This document shows, one piece after another, positions 41,625-51,173 of a stretch of DNA of 64,000 nt (positions within the stretch are counted from its first letter, which is position 1; each line of letters starts with the position of its first letter). This DNA comes from Saprospiraceae bacterium (GTDB lineage: Bacteria; Bacteroidota; Bacteroidia; Chitinophagales; Saprospiraceae), in NCBI GenBank assembly GCA_013214355.1, contig JABSSL010000015.1, positions 1-64,000 on the forward strand, read 5' to 3'. A model generated the notes under the pieces. The model had not been told where the DNA came from and did not search any database. It saw only the letters and a program-made list of their open reading frames with translations. The translations under genes and the position numbers were made by a program.

Positions 41625-44600
41625 ATGAAAAAGATTTCACTCTTATCCTTACTCATTCTATTCATCAGCATTTCTGTTTCCATCGGCCAGGAAATGATTA
41701 CCTATCCAGCAGGGCCTTTTACTACTTTCTTTGATGGGGAGTTGATTGGGGCAGACTATTGGTCGGAGGAACCGAAAATTCTTTCTGCCGGATTGGGTTT
41801 TTGTGATATTGTAGGTGTACCCACAGCCGCACTTACTGAAGAAGTAGTGCGACAAGCTGGAGGTGCATGGTTGACAGATATAGAATGCGATACAGCGAAT
41901 GCTGGCTTTTTTACAGCCACATCAACTATACAACAGGTAGGAGCTGTGTATATACTAAAAACACCATATGGAGATTTAAAAGATGGAGCTCTTGGTTTGG
42001 ATGGACTTCCCATTGTTTTTAGCTGGCCAGTACTGACTAGCACTATTGATTTGACCGACTTCCAGTTTACCTTGAATACTGGAGAAGTTGTCACCCCACT
42101 GGCTGCTAGTTCAAATCCAAATTGGGAAAACAATGAGCGAAATTGTGTGGTGGTCTTTGCTGAATGGGGGAATAGGTTGCCGAGTAGTGATGACAATGCG
42201 CGATTTCCTGTGAAGCTAGAGATCGTGGAAGACGATACACCTTTGACTTTGGTGGGGCCAGGTGGGCAGTTATTTAATGCAGTCGGGCTCACTTGGGAAA
42301 CGGACTCCAGCCCTTATGATGAAAATAATGGCCCGAGATTGGTAGGGGCTAAGTTGAACTATGTAGGGGAGGAGGCCCTAGGCGAAGGCGTGAATAGCTC
42401 TTTTGCCGAGCAAGTATTGGGCCCAGTCTTGGCGGCCAACTCCGAATTCGATTTGTACGGAGGTGGTGACTTTAGGTTGCGTATGTTGACTACGGGAGGG
42501 TTTTCTCCTGATGGCGTGAGAGGAGTGCTTCCTACTGATTATGAAAAATTCTTTAGGATTCATGTCCTAGGAGAAAATGGAGATACGGTGCTGATCGAGA
42601 AAGATAGTGTTGATTATCAGGTAATGGGCGGCACATTAAGGGTGATTGGACTCTCTGATTTAGGTGCAGTAGAAGGAGGTGATGTCGAGTACGGTGATTG
42701 TTACACAGAGGATCGCGATAATTACATCGATATTATATTGGTGGGAGATACGGCTGCAGCTAGAAATATTATCTTTCTCGAAATTCCAAGTTTGGAAGTG
42801 GAGGGCTATCAGCCATTTTACAATCCTGGCGGACCTGGCACTACTCCCTTTCCAGAGGTCACTTATACTCAACCCGGACCAAGGGATTTGGAGCCTGTAA
42901 TTATGGCACTAGATGATCCGATGCGGGTCACCTATAATATAAGGCCAGCGGCAGAAGACATAGATTTTGTGTCTTATAATACCTTTATGTTACCGCTGCT
43001 CCCGGAAGGAATCGAATATGATCCCAATCGAGAGGCTTTCTTAGTGTCATCCGCTGTAGGTGGAGCTATCAGTCTAATTCGCACGGATGGTTCTTTTTCC
43101 AATTTAATTCCACCAATGGTATTTAATGGTAATGGAACTTTTGGTTTGCAAATCGACACCCTAAATAATCGCTTGTTGGCAGTGGCTGCCAATTTTATGG
43201 ATCCTACTGTGGCTTGGTTATACCGATTTGACTTAGAAAATGCTACTTTAATTGACTCTGTAAATTTAGCATCAGTACCTACTCGTCCAGGCTTACCCTT
43301 GAATTTTGTTAACGATGTGACGGTAGATAAAGAGGGAAACGCTTACGTCACGAATTCTGACAAAGGTGTCATCTATAAAGTAGATTCAGAAGGTCAAGCC
43401 TCCCTCTTTTTCGAAGATAATAGTTTTGCACCGCCCAACCCACTTACCCAGACGGGCTTTAATGGCATCGAATACCACGAAGATGGCTATCTGCTCGTAG
43501 TACATTCTGTTAATGACAAGATTTATAAAATCATGATTGATAATCCATCAGAAATTACGGAGGTGAGTTTACCTGATGGTTCTTTGCGAAGCGGCGATGG
43601 TATGTTTTTGGATGATGATGAACTGGTAGTTGTCAGCAATACTGCTAATGGAGCTGCTGAGCCGGAGGACAGTGATCCTGCTGTCCCTTTTGTTACGAAG
43701 TACATGACTACAGACGATTGGAGTTCTGCGGTTCAAGTAGGAAATACCTACGCAACTGGCGATCTTTTCCCGACGACGGTAGTAAAAGTAGGGGAGGACT
43801 ACTTTATTAATTATGCCTATTTCAATTTCTTGGCTTACCGAAACAACCCGGTAAACTATTTGATTTCCAAAGCCAGTTTTGATTCCAATCAAAGAAATGC
43901 TGGCTCGGACACCACAATTCCAAGGGTAAACACACCCATTGTACCCTTCTCCTATGGAGCAGATTACCCAGAACCCTATTATGCAGACTGCAGCACTCCG
44001 ATTGCAGATGGTGTTCCTGATTTAAGCGGAGATTGGGTGGAAACCACTGTTACGATAAACGGAGAAGAGATTGCTGCTCAGCCGGATCCTCGCCGTGAAC
44101 GTATCGAGCAGTGCGGCAATCGAATTCTTATCGCTAGCAATGGAGTTTTACATGAAGTTTTTCAGGCCGACAATACAATGTTTAATGGAGTTAACGATGT
44201 AGATCCGATGGGCAATCCACTACATTTCACTGGTAGGTTTGAGGATAATGTATTTCTACTTACTCCTATCCTAACTGATACCACTCAAACCATTCCAGAT
44301 ATTAGCAGGGAACTCATTCAAAATGATGGAGGGGATGAAGTATTAAAGCTTTTCAATCCTTTACTAGGGGCAACCCCAACGCGATATCTAAGAAAAGAAA
44401 CAGACATAGTTGCTACTCGAGATTTGATTCTTACTAATGATTTTAAGGTAGTGCCAAACCCTTTCCAAAATGAAACCTTGCTTACTTGGGATAATCTAGG
44501 TAAGGATGTTTTTCAGGCTCAATTACTCAATGTAAGCGGGCAAGTGGTGAGGAAATATCGCAATGTAAGCGGTGAATCACTACGGATAGAAAAGAGAGAT

Positions 44601-44681
44601 CTATTACCCGGGATCTATTTCTTGAACATCATCGATGGTTCAGGGCATTTTGGGACATTAAAATTATTGATGCAAGAATAA
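41625..44681 (+). CDS. T9SS-secreted protein with SMP-30-like beta-propeller
   Basis: 1018 residues from the ATG at 41625, which begins a signal peptide (ISLLSLLILFISISVSIGQ). Residues about 100-380 contain the domain shared with the lipoprotein at 29688 (DGLPIVFSWPVLTSTIDLTDFQ). Residues about 440-750 form an SMP-30/gluconolactonase-like propeller (LLPEGIEYDPNREAFLVSS, NFVNDVTVDKEGNAYVTNSDKGVIYKVD, FNGIEYHEDGYLLVV). The last 80 residues are a type A T9SS sorting domain (VVPNPFQNETLLTWDN, LLNVSGQVVRKY, LLPGIYFLNI), marking it for outer-membrane export and surface attachment. Enzymatic activity is uncertain; it may be a surface binding protein or lactonase. Confidence 0.85.
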   Translation: MKKISLLSLLILFISISVSIGQEMITYPAGPFTTFFDGELIGADYWSEEPKILSAGLGFCDIVGVPTAALTEEVVRQAGGAWLTDIECDTANAGFFTATSTIQQVGAVYILKTPYGDLKDGALGLDGLPIVFSWPVLTSTIDLTDFQFTLNTGEVVTPLAASSNPNWENNERNCVVVFAEWGNRLPSSDDNARFPVKLEIVEDDTPLTLVGPGGQLFNAVGLTWETDSSPYDENNGPRLVGAKLNYVGEEALGEGVNSSFAEQVLGPVLAANSEFDLYGGGDFRLRMLTTGGFSPDGVRGVLPTDYEKFFRIHVLGENGDTVLIEKDSVDYQVMGGTLRVIGLSDLGAVEGGDVEYGDCYTEDRDNYIDIILVGDTAAARNIIFLEIPSLEVEGYQPFYNPGGPGTTPFPEVTYTQPGPRDLEPVIMALDDPMRVTYNIRPAAEDIDFVSYNTFMLPLLPEGIEYDPNREAFLVSSAVGGAISLIRTDGSFSNLIPPMVFNGNGTFGLQIDTLNNRLLAVAANFMDPTVAWLYRFDLENATLIDSVNLASVPTRPGLPLNFVNDVTVDKEGNAYVTNSDKGVIYKVDSEGQASLFFEDNSFAPPNPLTQTGFNGIEYHEDGYLLVVHSVNDKIYKIMIDNPSEITEVSLPDGSLRSGDGMFLDDDELVVVSNTANGAAEPEDSDPAVPFVTKYMTTDDWSSAVQVGNTYATGDLFPTTVVKVGEDYFINYAYFNFLAYRNNPVNYLISKASFDSNQRNAGSDTTIPRVNTPIVPFSYGADYPEPYYADCSTPIADGVPDLSGDWVETTVTINGEEIAAQPDPRRERIEQCGNRILIASNGVLHEVFQADNTMFNGVNDVDPMGNPLHFTGRFEDNVFLLTPILTDTTQTIPDISRELIQNDGGDEVLKLFNPLLGATPTRYLRKETDIVATRDLILTNDFKVVPNPFQNETLLTWDNLGKDVFQAQLLNVSGQVVRKYRNVSGESLRIEKRDLLPGIYFLNIIDGSGHFGTLKLLMQE

Positions 44682-44887
44682 TCTATTCCAGCCAGATAAT
44701 TCTTCGGCTTATTTATTCAGCTTCTCCTGCTAACTATCGAATCGGTGGGAGAAGTTGTTCTCGTTTGGATGCTTCTGTAGAATTAGGAGGCGATTGTTCA
44801 ATATTTCTTCTAACCTCAATATTTGGACAGGCTGGTTAACTCACGTATAAGCTTCGGTTGAATCCTAGTAGTATTACCTAGAAATAC

Positions 44888-44895
44888 TATTTTTG
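44888..44895 (+). promoter_or_regulatory. Possible -7 element TATTTTTG
   Basis: TATTTTTG fits TAnnTTTG, 29 bases before the M14 peptidase ATG. No well-spaced -33 element is seen. Confidence 0.35.
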
Positions 44896-44924
44896 ATTCC
44901 ATTACAAACTAAGCTTCTATTGAA

Positions 44925-47507
44925 ATGAAACGAATATTGCCTCTTGTTGTCTGTCTGCTTTTTTCCTTATCCTTAATAAGTCAGGATTATTTCTACAAAG
45001 ATTTTGGACCTTTTGATCCGTCGATTCCTAGTCCAGAAGACTTTCTAGGTTACGAGATCGGAGATTATCATACCCGTCACGATCGCATTGTGGCGTATCT
45101 GGAAGCTCTGGATGCGGCCTCGGACCGAGCCAACCTCATTGACTATGGTAAAACGCATGAGTTAAGACGGTTGGTCATACTTCAGATTAGCGATCCTGAT
45201 CACCTACAAAACATAGAAGAGCGACGGCAAAAACACCTCCAGTTGATTCAGCCGGACGCTAACCTTCAAGATAGTGAGCTGGCAGATTTGCCCGTTTTTG
45301 TGAACCTGGGATACAATGTCCATGGCAATGAACCTTCGACCGCGGAGGCTGCGATCTTGTCTGCCTATGTGTTGACGGCTTCGAATCACCCAGATATCGA
45401 GCGTTATCGAAAACAGTCCATCATTTTCGTGGATCCCACCCTTAACCCTGATGGGAGGGACCGATTTTCCCAGTGGGCCAATTCGCATCGGAGTGATGTC
45501 CTAAATGCGGATCCTATGGATTCCGAACACAACGAAATGTGGCCAAGAGGTAGAACGAATCACTACTGGTTTGACCTGAATAGAGATTGGTTGCTACTAG
45601 TACATCCGGAAATGCAAGGAAAAATGGAGTGGTATCATAAATGGTATCCCAATGTAGTTACTGATTTTCACGAAATGGGTTCCAATAGTTCTTACTTCTT
45701 CGAGCCGATGAAAACCAATGGTTCCAAGGATCCTATCATGCCCGTCGAAAATTATACCACCCTCAATGATACCTTCGCCTTATACTTCCAACGTGAAATG
45801 GATAAGTTGGGCTCTCTATACTTCACCAAAGAGGTTTTTGATGGAACCTATCCTGGCTATGGCTCCTCCTATCCTGATCTGCAAGGTGGATTAGGTATTC
45901 TATTCGAACAAGCCAGCTCCCGAGGGCACGTGCAGGATACTGACATGGGACAGATTACTTTTGCGTATACCATCAGAAATCAATTTGTTAACTGTATAGC
46001 GACGGTGGAAGCCTCCGTGAAGCATAAGAAATTGTTATACGCCTATCAGCAAGACTTTTTTAAGTCGGCTATTACCAATGCAAATAAGAGTAAAGTGAAG
46101 GCTTACATCTTTGGAGAGGAGCACGATCAAAGTAGACTCCGGGCATTCGTGGATCTGTTGCTATCGCATAAGGTTAAAGTGTATGAATTGGATCAAAAGA
46201 CTACCATGAACGGTAAGGACTACCAGCCTGGCAAAGCCTATGTTGTGCCGACTGCTCAAGCTCAATATCGCATGGTACAGACCATGTTTGAGACCTATCG
46301 CGAATACCATGATAGTGTTTTTTACGATGCTTCCGCTTGGTCCTTGGCGAATGCCTATAACCTGAAATATGCAGCCGCTGCTAAGATGATTAATCTGGGA
46401 AAAGAAGTGACCAAGGATGATCTGGCCGCTGTTAAGAAGACCATTCCCGTTTCTAATTATGCCTATATCATTGGTTGGGAAGATTATAATGCACCAGCGG
46501 TTCTCTATCACTTACAATCTAAAGGGGTACGCGTGATGGCTTCCCAACGAAACTTTACTATCCCCACCACAGCCGGTGAGCAAAGTTTTTCCTATGGCGC
46601 CCTTGTGATCCCGCTGCAGAAACAGAAAATTAGTAGTGATGAGGTAAGAGAACATCTATTGGAAGCGGCTAATGCATTTCAGGTGGATGTGCACGCTGCT
46701 ACCACTGGATACAGTCGATCTGGCATTGATCTGGGAAGTAGGTATGTAAGTGCCGTGAAAAAACCCAAAGCAGTGATGCTCATCGGAGATGGAACCAGCG
46801 GTTACGAAGCGGGCTTCGTATGGCACCTGCTGGACCAGCGCGTAAAAATGCCTATTACCAAACTCCAAACCAATATGTTTGGCAGGGCTGACCTCAGTAA
46901 ATACAATACGATGGTGCTCGTGTCGGGAAGCTATAGCAATCTAGATAGCACGGACATACAGAAAATCAAGGAGTGGGTAGCCGAAGGCAATACCTTGATC
47001 ACCATCGGTAGGGCTTCAGCATGGGCCATTGGAAAGAAACTCGTGAAAGAATCCTTGGTGAAAGAAGAGAAAGATAAAAAGGGTGAAAAGAAGGACACCA
47101 CGAAACAGAAAAGATATGATTATGTGCAGGCTTCGGAGATAAGAGGCCGCGATGGTGTAGGTGGCGTGATTTTCGAGGTAGATCTTGATATTTCGCATCC
47201 CCTAGGCTACGGGTATCGGGATCGTCAGTTACCCGTCTATCGCAACAACAAAGTGTGGATCGCCCCTAGCAAAAATGAATTCAGCAATGTGGCCATGTAC
47301 ACGGAAGATCCACATATTGACGGTTTTATTACCGATGATAACGTGAATAAGTTCCTGAAGAAATCGGCTTCTATTGTGGTAAGCAGAGCAGGGCAGGGCA
47401 GAGTGGTGTTATTTGCCGAGGATCCCAACTTCCGAGGCACTTGGTACGGCACGAATAAGCTGTTTTTGAATGCTATCTTCTTTGGGGAGTTGATTAGAGT
47501 ACCTTAG
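44925..47507 (+). CDS. Secreted M14-family zinc carboxypeptidase-like protein
   Basis: 860 residues. A signal peptide (ILPLVVCLLFSLSLISQ) is followed by an M14 peptidase domain with zinc ligands His133 and Glu136 in NVHGNEPS and a probable third ligand His249 in VTDFHEMG. DPTLNPDGRDRF and LFEQASSRG, bearing a probable catalytic Glu, are typical of the large Bacteroidota M14 proteins. The C-terminal 400 residues include an amidotransferase/ThuA-like beta-alpha region (VMLIGDGTSGYEAGFVWHLLDQ, NTMVLVSGSYSNLD). A charged Lys/Glu-rich insert lies at about 705-728. It probably trims peptides outside the cytoplasm. It ends at a dense palindromic cluster facing a convergent gene. Confidence 0.9.
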   Translation: MKRILPLVVCLLFSLSLISQDYFYKDFGPFDPSIPSPEDFLGYEIGDYHTRHDRIVAYLEALDAASDRANLIDYGKTHELRRLVILQISDPDHLQNIEERRQKHLQLIQPDANLQDSELADLPVFVNLGYNVHGNEPSTAEAAILSAYVLTASNHPDIERYRKQSIIFVDPTLNPDGRDRFSQWANSHRSDVLNADPMDSEHNEMWPRGRTNHYWFDLNRDWLLLVHPEMQGKMEWYHKWYPNVVTDFHEMGSNSSYFFEPMKTNGSKDPIMPVENYTTLNDTFALYFQREMDKLGSLYFTKEVFDGTYPGYGSSYPDLQGGLGILFEQASSRGHVQDTDMGQITFAYTIRNQFVNCIATVEASVKHKKLLYAYQQDFFKSAITNANKSKVKAYIFGEEHDQSRLRAFVDLLLSHKVKVYELDQKTTMNGKDYQPGKAYVVPTAQAQYRMVQTMFETYREYHDSVFYDASAWSLANAYNLKYAAAAKMINLGKEVTKDDLAAVKKTIPVSNYAYIIGWEDYNAPAVLYHLQSKGVRVMASQRNFTIPTTAGEQSFSYGALVIPLQKQKISSDEVREHLLEAANAFQVDVHAATTGYSRSGIDLGSRYVSAVKKPKAVMLIGDGTSGYEAGFVWHLLDQRVKMPITKLQTNMFGRADLSKYNTMVLVSGSYSNLDSTDIQKIKEWVAEGNTLITIGRASAWAIGKKLVKESLVKEEKDKKGEKKDTTKQKRYDYVQASEIRGRDGVGGVIFEVDLDISHPLGYGYRDRQLPVYRNNKVWIAPSKNEFSNVAMYTEDPHIDGFITDDNVNKFLKKSASIVVSRAGQGRVVLFAEDPNFRGTWYGTNKLFLNAIFFGELIRVP

Positions 47508-47515
47508 GCCGAAGA

Positions 47516-47620
47516 AGCCATCCGAAGCCGCTTAAGGCTTAGTCACCCGAAGTCTTCCGTAGGTTTTGCTTAAGGAGACTTCGGATGGCTCTTACCAGAG
47601 ATGTCTTCGGATGACTAAGC
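47516..47620. repeat. Interleaved inverted repeats between convergent genes
   Basis: Arm A AGCCATCCGAAG (47516-47527) pairs perfectly with A' CTTCGGATGGCT (47579-47590). Arm B (47537-47552, GCTTAGTCACCCGAAG) pairs at 15 of 16 positions with B' (47605-47620). The order is A-B-A'-B', so the stems interlock or compete through the shared CCGAAG/CTTCGG core. AGGCCG and CGGCCT bracket the whole. It separates two convergent genes, so a bidirectional terminator or a repeat cluster is likely. Confidence 0.55.
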
Positions 47621-47628
47621 TTAGGCTA

Positions 47629-50600
47629 TTACGGCCTTCTCCTACCCAAATGCACCCTTGGTAAATCCTTCACCAAGGCATTGAGCTTCGCTAATTCTTC
47701 ATTCACCACTTTTTCAAAGGCTTGAATAGCGGTTGCGGTTTCCTCCTTCAGGGACCCTACACGGTCTAATTGAGACTGGGTGGGTTTGTCGGGAGCGCCG
47801 TCGATGGCGTACAGCAGGGACCGGATTTCCTCGCGTAATCGAGGTTTTTGACGGTAGCCCATGTTTGGGGGAGGTCTTCTCCATTCGTTCTGCAAGGCTT
47901 CAACTTGCTTCCAGGATTCCATCAAGGCAGTCAAGGTAGCCTTGTTATCATCTCCTTCGTCGGATTGTAGACTTTGTTTTAAGGCTTTGAGCTGTCCGAG
48001 GATATCCTCTGAATCATTGATCAATTGGTTGGTCTGTGAAAGGAGTGTTTCTAGTCGCTTGGTTTCTGCAGCCTGTGCTTCGTAGTCCTTTTGATCGACA
48101 TCCAGGCGAGGATCCGCTCGCACCTCGATGGTGGTCGTTAACTCCTGACCGTTGGCCATGAGTTTGGCTTGGTAGGTGCCGGGAGGGACTAGTGGTCGGA
48201 ATGGACCGGAGCGCCAGCCACCTTGAGGTGGATTGTTCAGCGTGACGGCGGGGCCTTCGGAACGCAAATCCCAAACCATACGATTTAAGCCACTGGTAGC
48301 GGTGGTATCTTTAAGCTTTCTAACTACAATCCCTTCTTCGTTTGTGATTTCTACCTTGACTGCTTCTTCGGCATCCTTTGCTAAGTAGAAGTTGATGTAG
48401 GCACCATAATCGGGATTGGCCGCTTTGTAGGTGCGTTGGCCCATGTTCTCAATCTGGCTGTAATAATGCCAGCGCGTGGTTTTGCGGGCAGGATATAGAT
48501 GAACGTCCTTTTTCTTAGCATCATCCATTTCTGAAATTGGACGGGCATCATCAAGAATCCAAACACCTCTTCCGTGCGTCCCTACAATAATGTCCCTTTC
48601 CCGTGGATGGATGCGTAGGTCTCTCACCGATACGGGGGGGAGATTGTTATTAATGCGCGTCCAATTCGACCCCTTATCCCAGGAAATATAAATGCCATGT
48701 TCCATTCCAATGTAAAGAGTATTGGCATCATGTGGATCTTGACGAATTACTTTGACATAGTCATCCTTGGGCAAACCATTGATAATCTTCTTCCAGGTCT
48801 TGCCATAGTCCGTTGTCATGTAGGCATGAGGTGTGAAATCGTCCATACGGTGTTGATCTACGGCTACGAAGGCGGTCCCGGCATCATGTTCGGAGGCGTG
48901 AATTTTGCCAATCCATGCAAAGACGGGCAGCTTACCTACATTGCCTTTTACATCTTTCCAGGTCTTTCCGCCATCGCGGGTGAGCTGTAGATTACCATCG
49001 TCTGTACCTACCCAGATTACGCCAGCTTCTAGGGGAGATTCTGCGATGGTCAAGATGCTACAATGAAACTCAGCCGCCGTATTATCTTGGTAGATCTCAC
49101 CTCCAGAGGTTCTTTGCTTCTCTTTGTCATTGGTGGTCAAATCTGCACTAATTTCGGTCCAACTATGTCCTCGATCCGTACTCTTAAACAAGACATTTCC
49201 TCCAAAATATACTGTGTTGGGATCGTGGGGTGAAATGTGAATAGGCGCATCCCAGTTGAATCGATACTTGTGGTCTTCTATCGCATCACCGGCAGAACCA
49301 ATGATTTTAGGGAAAGGGTGAATGCTACGGACCACGCCGGTATTTGTATTCACGTGGAAAGGAACACCGCCCTGGAGATTGGTATACACCTCATGCTCAC
49401 TCCCAGGAATAGGTTCGGCATAATAGCCGTCGCCATAGCTAATCCGCTTCCAGTGTCGCTTCAGAATCCCTTTGGAGTTCAAGGAATTACTGGGGCCCGT
49501 CCAGCAGCCATTATCCTGCAAGCCGCCGTAAACCTGATAGGGTTCCTGCATATCGACATTAAGCTGATAAAACTGGGAGAGTTCGACATTATTGATGATG
49601 TCCCAAGTGTCACCCTGGTCGTAGGATACCTGGAAGCCTCCATCACTCCCGCTCAATACCCGCTTGGAGTTCATAGGGTCGATCCAAAAGGACTGGTGAT
49701 CTCCGTGTACATCATCCGCAATCCGCTGGAAGCTTTTTCCACTATCAATAGATTTATATAAGCCTCCCGAGAGGGAGTAAAGAACATTAGGGTAGTTTGG
49801 ATCTACTCGAATATCACTATAGTAAAACGGCCGGAAGTTGATGTTTGGATTCTTATTGACCAACTTCCAGGAATTACCACGATTATCCGAACGGAAAAGG
49901 GTCCCCGAAGCATTTGAATATTCAGTTACCAAGTAGACGATATTAGGATCACTTTGCGCGACCGCTAATCCTATTCTTGCCATCGGTCCTTCCGGTAAAC
50001 CTTTCATGATTTTTTCCCAAGTATCTCCACCATCTTTAGTGCGGTACACAGCTGTTTCCCCTCCACCTCCGTCGAAGCGCCAAGGGCGACGGCGGAAGGT
50101 CCACATACCCGCATACATGATTCTTGGGTTAGAGAGATCGATGGCTATATCCGAGCAGCCCGTATCTTCATCCAGGTACAATACCTTTTTCCAATTTTTT
50201 CCACCATCAGTAGTTTGGAACACACCACGTTCCTTGTTAGGGCCCCATTCATGCCCCATGGCACAAACACAGGCTACATCTGGATCATCTGGGTGCACTA
50301 CAATGCGTTTGATCCGCTCGGTATCATCCAATCCTAGGTGTTCCCAAGTCTGTCCGGCATCAATTGAACGATATACTCCATTTCCGTAACCCACACTATT
50401 ACGAGGATCTCCCTCACCACTACCCAGCCATAAGACATTGTGATCGGATGGGGCTACGGTCAAGGCTCCCACAGAATAGACTCTTTGTTTGGTGAAGAGG
50501 GCATCAAAGGTCACCCCACCATTGGTAGTTTTAAACACCCCACCATCAGCTCCTGAGATGTAAAAGGTGGTAGGATCCCCTGGGATCCCATCAATATCGG

Positions 50601-50733
50601 TAACACGACCGCCCATATTAGCAGGGCCAATCGCTCTCCATTCTAGGTTTTTGATTTGTTCTGTCGCAGATTGAGCCGCTAGAAATTCTGCCAAAAATAA
50701 AGTCAGTACGAGGAATAAAAGTTGTTTTTTCAT
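47629..50733 (-). CDS. Sortilin/VPS10-like BNR-repeat exported protein, paralogue A
   Basis: 1034 residues from the ATG at 50733, chosen because it opens the signal peptide QLLFLVLTLFLAEFLAAQS; an ATG at 50817 would place 28 polar residues before it. The body consists of BNR/Asp-box repeats (GGVFKTTNGGVTFD, RSIDAGQTWEHLGLDD, RDGGKTWKDVKGN, SWDKGSNWTRINNN) forming a large beta-propeller of the sortilin/VPS10 or xyloglucanase-like type. A beta domain follows (VPPGTYQAKLMANGQELTT), then a coiled-coil C-terminus. These proteins are common in Bacteroidota as WD40/YVTN/BNR-like proteins. Glycan binding or hydrolysis is suspected, not shown. It diverges from its homologue at 51174. Confidence 0.88.
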   Translation of the reverse strand: MKKQLLFLVLTLFLAEFLAAQSATEQIKNLEWRAIGPANMGGRVTDIDGIPGDPTTFYISGADGGVFKTTNGGVTFDALFTKQRVYSVGALTVAPSDHNVLWLGSGEGDPRNSVGYGNGVYRSIDAGQTWEHLGLDDTERIKRIVVHPDDPDVACVCAMGHEWGPNKERGVFQTTDGGKNWKKVLYLDEDTGCSDIAIDLSNPRIMYAGMWTFRRRPWRFDGGGGETAVYRTKDGGDTWEKIMKGLPEGPMARIGLAVAQSDPNIVYLVTEYSNASGTLFRSDNRGNSWKLVNKNPNINFRPFYYSDIRVDPNYPNVLYSLSGGLYKSIDSGKSFQRIADDVHGDHQSFWIDPMNSKRVLSGSDGGFQVSYDQGDTWDIINNVELSQFYQLNVDMQEPYQVYGGLQDNGCWTGPSNSLNSKGILKRHWKRISYGDGYYAEPIPGSEHEVYTNLQGGVPFHVNTNTGVVRSIHPFPKIIGSAGDAIEDHKYRFNWDAPIHISPHDPNTVYFGGNVLFKSTDRGHSWTEISADLTTNDKEKQRTSGGEIYQDNTAAEFHCSILTIAESPLEAGVIWVGTDDGNLQLTRDGGKTWKDVKGNVGKLPVFAWIGKIHASEHDAGTAFVAVDQHRMDDFTPHAYMTTDYGKTWKKIINGLPKDDYVKVIRQDPHDANTLYIGMEHGIYISWDKGSNWTRINNNLPPVSVRDLRIHPRERDIIVGTHGRGVWILDDARPISEMDDAKKKDVHLYPARKTTRWHYYSQIENMGQRTYKAANPDYGAYINFYLAKDAEEAVKVEITNEEGIVVRKLKDTTATSGLNRMVWDLRSEGPAVTLNNPPQGGWRSGPFRPLVPPGTYQAKLMANGQELTTTIEVRADPRLDVDQKDYEAQAAETKRLETLLSQTNQLINDSEDILGQLKALKQSLQSDEGDDNKATLTALMESWKQVEALQNEWRRPPPNMGYRQKPRLREEIRSLLYAIDGAPDKPTQSQLDRVGSLKEETATAIQAFEKVVNEELAKLNALVKDLPRVHLGRRRP

Positions 50734-51173
50734 GTGCTTGAAATTTTTCTGAAGCGTAGCATAATGCAGAAAATTTTCTACACCTATGTAACCACTACGC
50801 TTTCGCAAGATTTTCATTGATCATACACGGAGATGTTATTTATGATTAATATAAATCATGCTCATTTCATTAGTTCAAAAAATATTAAATGTTTGAGACT
50901 GAAGATAATATTGATTCGAAACTATTCCGGCTAAAATGCCAATAATTTTCCCGGTGGGTGATCGATAGTCGGATTAGTCTATTAATCCCTTCCTATTACT
51001 TCAGCTTGTTTTACTTGAATAGTCTTATATTCATCAATCCAGAGAGGTCATTAAATAACAGATCAAATCCATCAGAGGGAGATATCCAAAGTTTTGCCTA
51101 GAAATAGCCATGGCTAAACTTTGGATATCTTACCTACTATTGTCACACTACTTGATCAAACAAAACTAGATCG
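50734..51173. other. Shared intergenic region of the divergent sortilin-like pair
   Basis: 440 bases with low G+C and no gene. It must hold promoters for both genes. The notable content is the 19-bp inverted repeat at 51080-51130. No clear TAnnTTTG pair with correct spacing was found for either gene. Confidence 0.5.
51080..51130. promoter_or_regulatory. Near-perfect 19-bp inverted repeat upstream of paralogue B
   Basis: AGATATCCAAAGTTTTGCC (51080-51098) and GGCTAAACTTTGGATATCT (51112-51130) pair at 18 of 19 positions around a 13-base spacer. The element ends 43 bases before the ATG of paralogue B. It could be an operator for a dimeric regulator or a leader hairpin. No T tract follows, so a simple terminator is unlikely. 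Confidence 0.55.

Noticed and set aside
41756-42292. 178-codon minus-strand frame
   Set aside because: It lies entirely inside the T9SS propeller gene in another frame. Its Ser/Thr-rich translation has no domain character.
49237-49761. 174-codon plus-strand frame
   Set aside because: It is a shadow of the sortilin-like gene on the opposite strand, whose BNR repeats are unambiguous.
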